The position numbers and the translations under genes are program-made. From positions 1 to 9,953 of the forward strand of contig CAMCFM010000117.1 of NCBI GenBank assembly GCA_945874095.1: a stretch of 9,953 nucleotides of DNA, in the 5' to 3' direction. Numbering within the stretch: position 1 is the first letter of the stretch; each line of letters begins with the position of its first letter. This DNA comes from Candidatus Kuenenia stuttgartensis (GTDB taxonomy: Bacteria; Planctomycetota; Planctomycetia; Isosphaerales; Isosphaeraceae). This document shows, one piece after another, positions 7,727 to 9,953 of the stretch. The notes below the pieces were generated by a model, which was given only the letters and a program-made list of their open reading frames with translations, searched no databases and was not told where the DNA came from.

Positions 7727-8686
7727 TCATGGGCCTGGGCCTTTCCCAACTTGAAATGGCTCGGCAGGGATCAGGGTTTCGTGAATCCCAGCACCGACAA
7801 TCAGGCCAAATAGAACCCTAACGGACCATTCCAGCAATGTGATTGCGATGCAGGCGAGACCAACTTGCCGCAATTTCAACTGATTGCATCTGGAAATCGC
7901 GATGACGGTGAAAATCATCGAGGCGATCCAGAAGAGGTCAAGCTGGGCCAGCGATTGAAACATAATGGCTGGAAACTGACCACTGGGGAGGATCAGATTC
8001 AAGCCAATTTTATTTGAAGAATGACTGTTGCTGATGGCCGAGAGGAGTTCCATGGCAGGTCTGGGCAATGCAAGAATCATCCAGAGAGCGACACTGGGGC
8101 GAATTTCATCAGTTTGAATCAATCGGCCTCCGATCAATGCTGATGCGGAAACGGCCAGAGGGATGGCCCAGAGACGGAACCAAAGCGCGAACGGTTCCAG
8201 GCCAAAGTCGCTGATTTGCCAGAGGGTTCGCCAGAACGGAGCTGTCGATCTTTGTGATTCCCGCTTCGATGAAATCACCGATGGATCGTGATTCAGCCGT
8301 TCACGCGACTCGATTTGCACGACACCTTTTTCCACTGCTTGTCGTAATTTGAGATCCCGATAGCCTGTGGCCCAGCATAAACTGACTTGAATCAGCCAGA
8401 TCAAGCACCAAACCGTGACCAAACCCATCGGATTCCATGGACCGACTCTGGCTGAATCTGGAGCCTGAGTGGGACCCGTCGAGACGGATTTTTTTGAATT
8501 CAAGGTTGATCTGGCAGAAGATATTGCCGAAGTTGCCGATGCCATTGTATGAGTGCGACTTGCGTTCCTTCGTTGAGCGACGGATTTATCCTCGTTGAAT
8601 TCGAAAACTGGTCCATCCCGCTCTGAAATCGTTGATGAAGTTCCTGATTTGATCGAATTAGTAACACAAAGACCGAAAATCGCCAA
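7727..8686 (-). CDS. Membrane protein of unknown function, Yip1-like, heading the ABC operon
   Basis: This frame encodes 319 residues from TTG 8686. About 80 residues are Ser/Thr/Ala-rich and probably disordered. Five likely membrane helices follow (about 87-107, 166-189, 197-217, 244-266, 274-301), with a polar loop at about 108-160. The helices with the segment SLAQLDLFWIASMIF (245-259) resemble Yip1-domain (PF04893-like) proteins, but this is an impression from pattern and not certain. The gene lies 73 bases ahead of the membrane fusion protein on the same strand, so it probably belongs to the same operon and may assist the ABC machine. The start is doubtful: the TTG has no ribosome site, and ATG 8708 is one base out of frame, separated by a run of seven A. 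An alternative in-frame start is Met48 (8545). Coding in the membrane part is secure. Confidence 0.7.
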   Translation of the reverse strand: MAIFGLCVTNSIKSGTSSTISERDGPVFEFNEDKSVAQRRNASRTHTMASATSAISSARSTLNSKKSVSTGPTQAPDSARVGPWNPMGLVTVWCLIWLIQVSLCWATGYRDLKLRQAVEKGVVQIESRERLNHDPSVISSKRESQRSTAPFWRTLWQISDFGLEPFALWFRLWAIPLAVSASALIGGRLIQTDEIRPSVALWMILALPRPAMELLSAISNSHSSNKIGLNLILPSGQFPAIMFQSLAQLDLFWIASMIFTVIAISRCNQLKLRQVGLACIAITLLEWSVRVLFGLIVGAGIHETLIPAEPFQVGKGPGP

Positions 8687-8830
8687 GCGGAGTTTTTTTG
8701 AAAGCCATCTGCTGACCCGCTCAATGTCGTTTCAGGAAACCTGCCGCACGAACCTTGGGTAGCCTAGGCGATATACGCTGAGTCGTAGAGTGTTCATTTG
8801 TGAATTGTTTTAACATTTTGCTTGCATTGC

Positions 8831-8872
8831 TCTTGAAAAACCCGAAACTAGGATTTCTGGGAGATTTCAAGA
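8831..8872. promoter_or_regulatory. Long imperfect inverted repeat (hairpin) in the divergent intergenic region
   Basis: TCTTGAAA at 8831-8838 pairs perfectly with TTTCAAGA at 8865-8872. Inside, CCC (8841-8843) pairs with GGG (8859-8861) and GAAA (8844-8847) with TTTC (8854-8857), leaving a six-base loop, one bulged T and a small 2/3-base internal loop. That is 15 paired bases in 42. It ends 41 bases before the sialidase ATG and about 145 bases from the start of the minus-strand membrane protein gene. No T-run follows on the plus strand, so it is not a standard terminator for that direction. It could be an operator or a 5' leader structure. Confidence 0.35.
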
Positions 8873-8913
8873 TCGGCATCATCATCATATGACTCGGGAA
8901 CTTCACTTAAATC

Positions 8914-9953
8914 ATGTTCAGCATCAAACGAATCGCACTATTTCTGGTATTTCTGGTAGGTCAGTCTGTCAAAGCGGCTGACGCGCCTGGGATCACTCAT
9001 ACGTCTGTTTTTGGTCGTGAGAAGGACATTCACAACCATGCTCCATGTGTGACTGAATGCCCTAACGGCGACTTGATTCTGGCATATTATACAGGTCATG
9101 GTGAACGGAAGTCGGACGATGTCCGGATCGTTGGTCACAGGCTCCAGAAAGGTCATGAGAAGTGGTCAGCCAGGATGGAACTTGCGGATACGCCTGGTTA
9201 TCCAGACTGTAACCCGGCGATTTTTGCGGCCCCCAATGGTGAACTCTGGCTCTGGTATCCGACAATTCTCGACCACCAATGGGAAGGCGCTTTGCTTAAG
9301 TACCATGTGAGCAAAGATTTCCAGACGGCTGGCAAGGCCCCTGTCTGGTCTCGTGAAGGCGTTTCGCACGTGACACCTTCAAAATTTGCCGACCAGTTTG
9401 CAGCCGCCATCAAGGCCCAGAAAGTGGATGTGGTGGCGAAGGCTGTCCCGCGCTGGAACAAGCTGATTGAGGTGACCACGGAGCGTTCGAAAAACGAGCT
9501 TTATCAAAGGCTTGGATGGATGCCTCGGGTTCGCCCTGTCGTGCTTTCAAGCGGCCGCTGGCTTCTACCGCTTTACACCGACACATACTCGGCTGGCCTG
9601 GCTTTTTACACGGACGATCAGGGCAAGACTTGGAAAACATCTCAAGCCATGATCGGTCTGGGGAACATTCAGCCAGCGTTTGTCGAGCGTAAGGATGGAA
9701 CCGTCGTTTCCTATATGAGGGACAACGGCCCGTTTAACCGGATCCGGACTGCGGAGTCGAAAGACGGTGGCGAAACCTGGTCGCAGGTCACTTCCACAGA
9801 ACTGCCCAACCCTGGTGCCGGCGTGGACACAATTCGGCTTCAAAGTGGTGCCTGGCTAATGATTTACAACGATCTTACCGATGGTCGCTGGAGTCTGGCC
9901 CTGAGCCTTTCAGATGATGAGGGGAAGACCTGGCCGATCACTCGTCATGTGGT
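8914..9953 (+). CDS. Secreted sialidase-like (Asp-box / BNR) protein, 3' end outside window
   Basis: The frame opens at ATG 8914 and runs to the window edge, giving 346 residues. Residues 1-21 (MFSIKRIALFLVFLVGQSVK then A) form a Sec signal peptide, with cleavage probably near AA-D at 21-23. The mature protein shows three Asp-boxes: TDDQGKTW (233-240), SKDGGETW (282-289) and SDDEGKTW (333-340), the hallmark of six-bladed sialidase-like propellers (BNR_2, PF13088; predicted neuraminidase group). NHAPCVTECPNGDLILAYYTG (41-61) and CNPAIFAAPNGELWLWYPT (99-117) resemble its first blades. No clear FRIP-type motif is seen near the N-terminus, so true sialidase activity is not assured; it may act on another glycoside. 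A GGGA 14 bases upstream is a poor ribosome site, but the signal peptide supports this start. It is transcribed away from the ABC operon. Confidence 0.88.
   Translation, partial: MFSIKRIALFLVFLVGQSVKAADAPGITHTSVFGREKDIHNHAPCVTECPNGDLILAYYTGHGERKSDDVRIVGHRLQKGHEKWSARMELADTPGYPDCNPAIFAAPNGELWLWYPTILDHQWEGALLKYHVSKDFQTAGKAPVWSREGVSHVTPSKFADQFAAAIKAQKVDVVAKAVPRWNKLIEVTTERSKNELYQRLGWMPRVRPVVLSSGRWLLPLYTDTYSAGLAFYTDDQGKTWKTSQAMIGLGNIQPAFVERKDGTVVSYMRDNGPFNRIRTAESKDGGETWSQVTSTELPNPGAGVDTIRLQSGAWLMIYNDLTDGRWSLALSLSDDEGKTWPITRHV
8941..8958 (+). repeat. 9-base perfect tandem duplication within the sialidase signal peptide
   Basis: TTTCTGGTA occurs twice in a row and encodes Phe-Leu-Val twice (residues 10-15) in the hydrophobic core of the signal peptide. 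The unit is in frame, so gain or loss of a copy would only lengthen or shorten the hydrophobic core. Confidence 0.6.

Noticed and set aside
791..8686. Idea that the ABC exporter and hpnCDE form one lipid synthesis-and-export system
   Set aside because: They are convergent, not co-transcribed, and nothing in the exporter's sequence points to a terpenoid substrate. Adjacency alone is too weak.
8500..8724. 74-codon minus-strand frame overlapping the start of the membrane protein gene
   Set aside because: It begins at a TTG and its product has no membrane or domain features. It overlaps the main frame and is more likely a shadow than a separate gene, although it lies in the zone where the true start is unclear.
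1..9953. CRISPR arrays, tRNA or rRNA genes, insertion sequences, phage or integrase genes
   Set aside because: None seen: no regularly spaced repeats, no cloverleaf-like segments recognised, and no transposase or integrase motifs in any frame.

Overview
This window looks like a chromosomal segment of a planctomycete (Planctomycetota). The argument rests on gene content: a DUF1080 (3-keto-disaccharide hydrolase-like) protein with a twin-arginine leader, an hpnC-hpnD-hpnE squalene cassette, a MacA/MacB-type ABC operon and a secreted Asp-box sialidase-like protein are a typical planctomycete mix. Base composition is moderate and many starts lack a clear Shine-Dalgarno sequence. The genus cannot be decided from this sequence.

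Layout: (1) 1-533, minus strand: 5' part of a DUF1080 secreted protein, cut by the window edge. (2) 534-790: divergent intergenic region with two dyad-symmetric elements upstream of hpnC. (3) 791-4117, plus strand: hpnC, hpnD, hpnE, closely spaced and probably one transcription unit. (4) 4118-4223: short convergent gap with no convincing terminator. (5) 8686-4224, minus strand: four-gene unit in the order membrane protein (Yip1-like), membrane fusion protein, ABC ATPase, FtsX/MacB-type permease; the last three are joined by 4-base ATGA stop/start overlaps. (6) 8687-8913: divergent intergenic region with a long imperfect hairpin. (7) 8914-9953, plus strand: secreted sialidase/BNR protein, cut by the window edge.

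How the genes work together: HpnD, HpnC and HpnE together turn two farnesyl diphosphates into squalene through presqualene diphosphate and hydroxysqualene. No squalene-hopene cyclase or carotenoid desaturase lies in the window, so the fate of the squalene (hopanoids or C30 carotenoids) is open. The ABC operon encodes all inner-membrane and periplasmic parts of a MacAB-like tripartite exporter or envelope machine but no TolC-like outer-membrane partner. The two end genes are exported proteins probably concerned with carbohydrates.

No clearly undescribed system is evident. The items most worth a second look are the uncharacterised membrane protein at the head of the ABC operon with its possible A-tract frameshift, the dyads ahead of hpnC, and the hairpin ahead of the sialidase gene.
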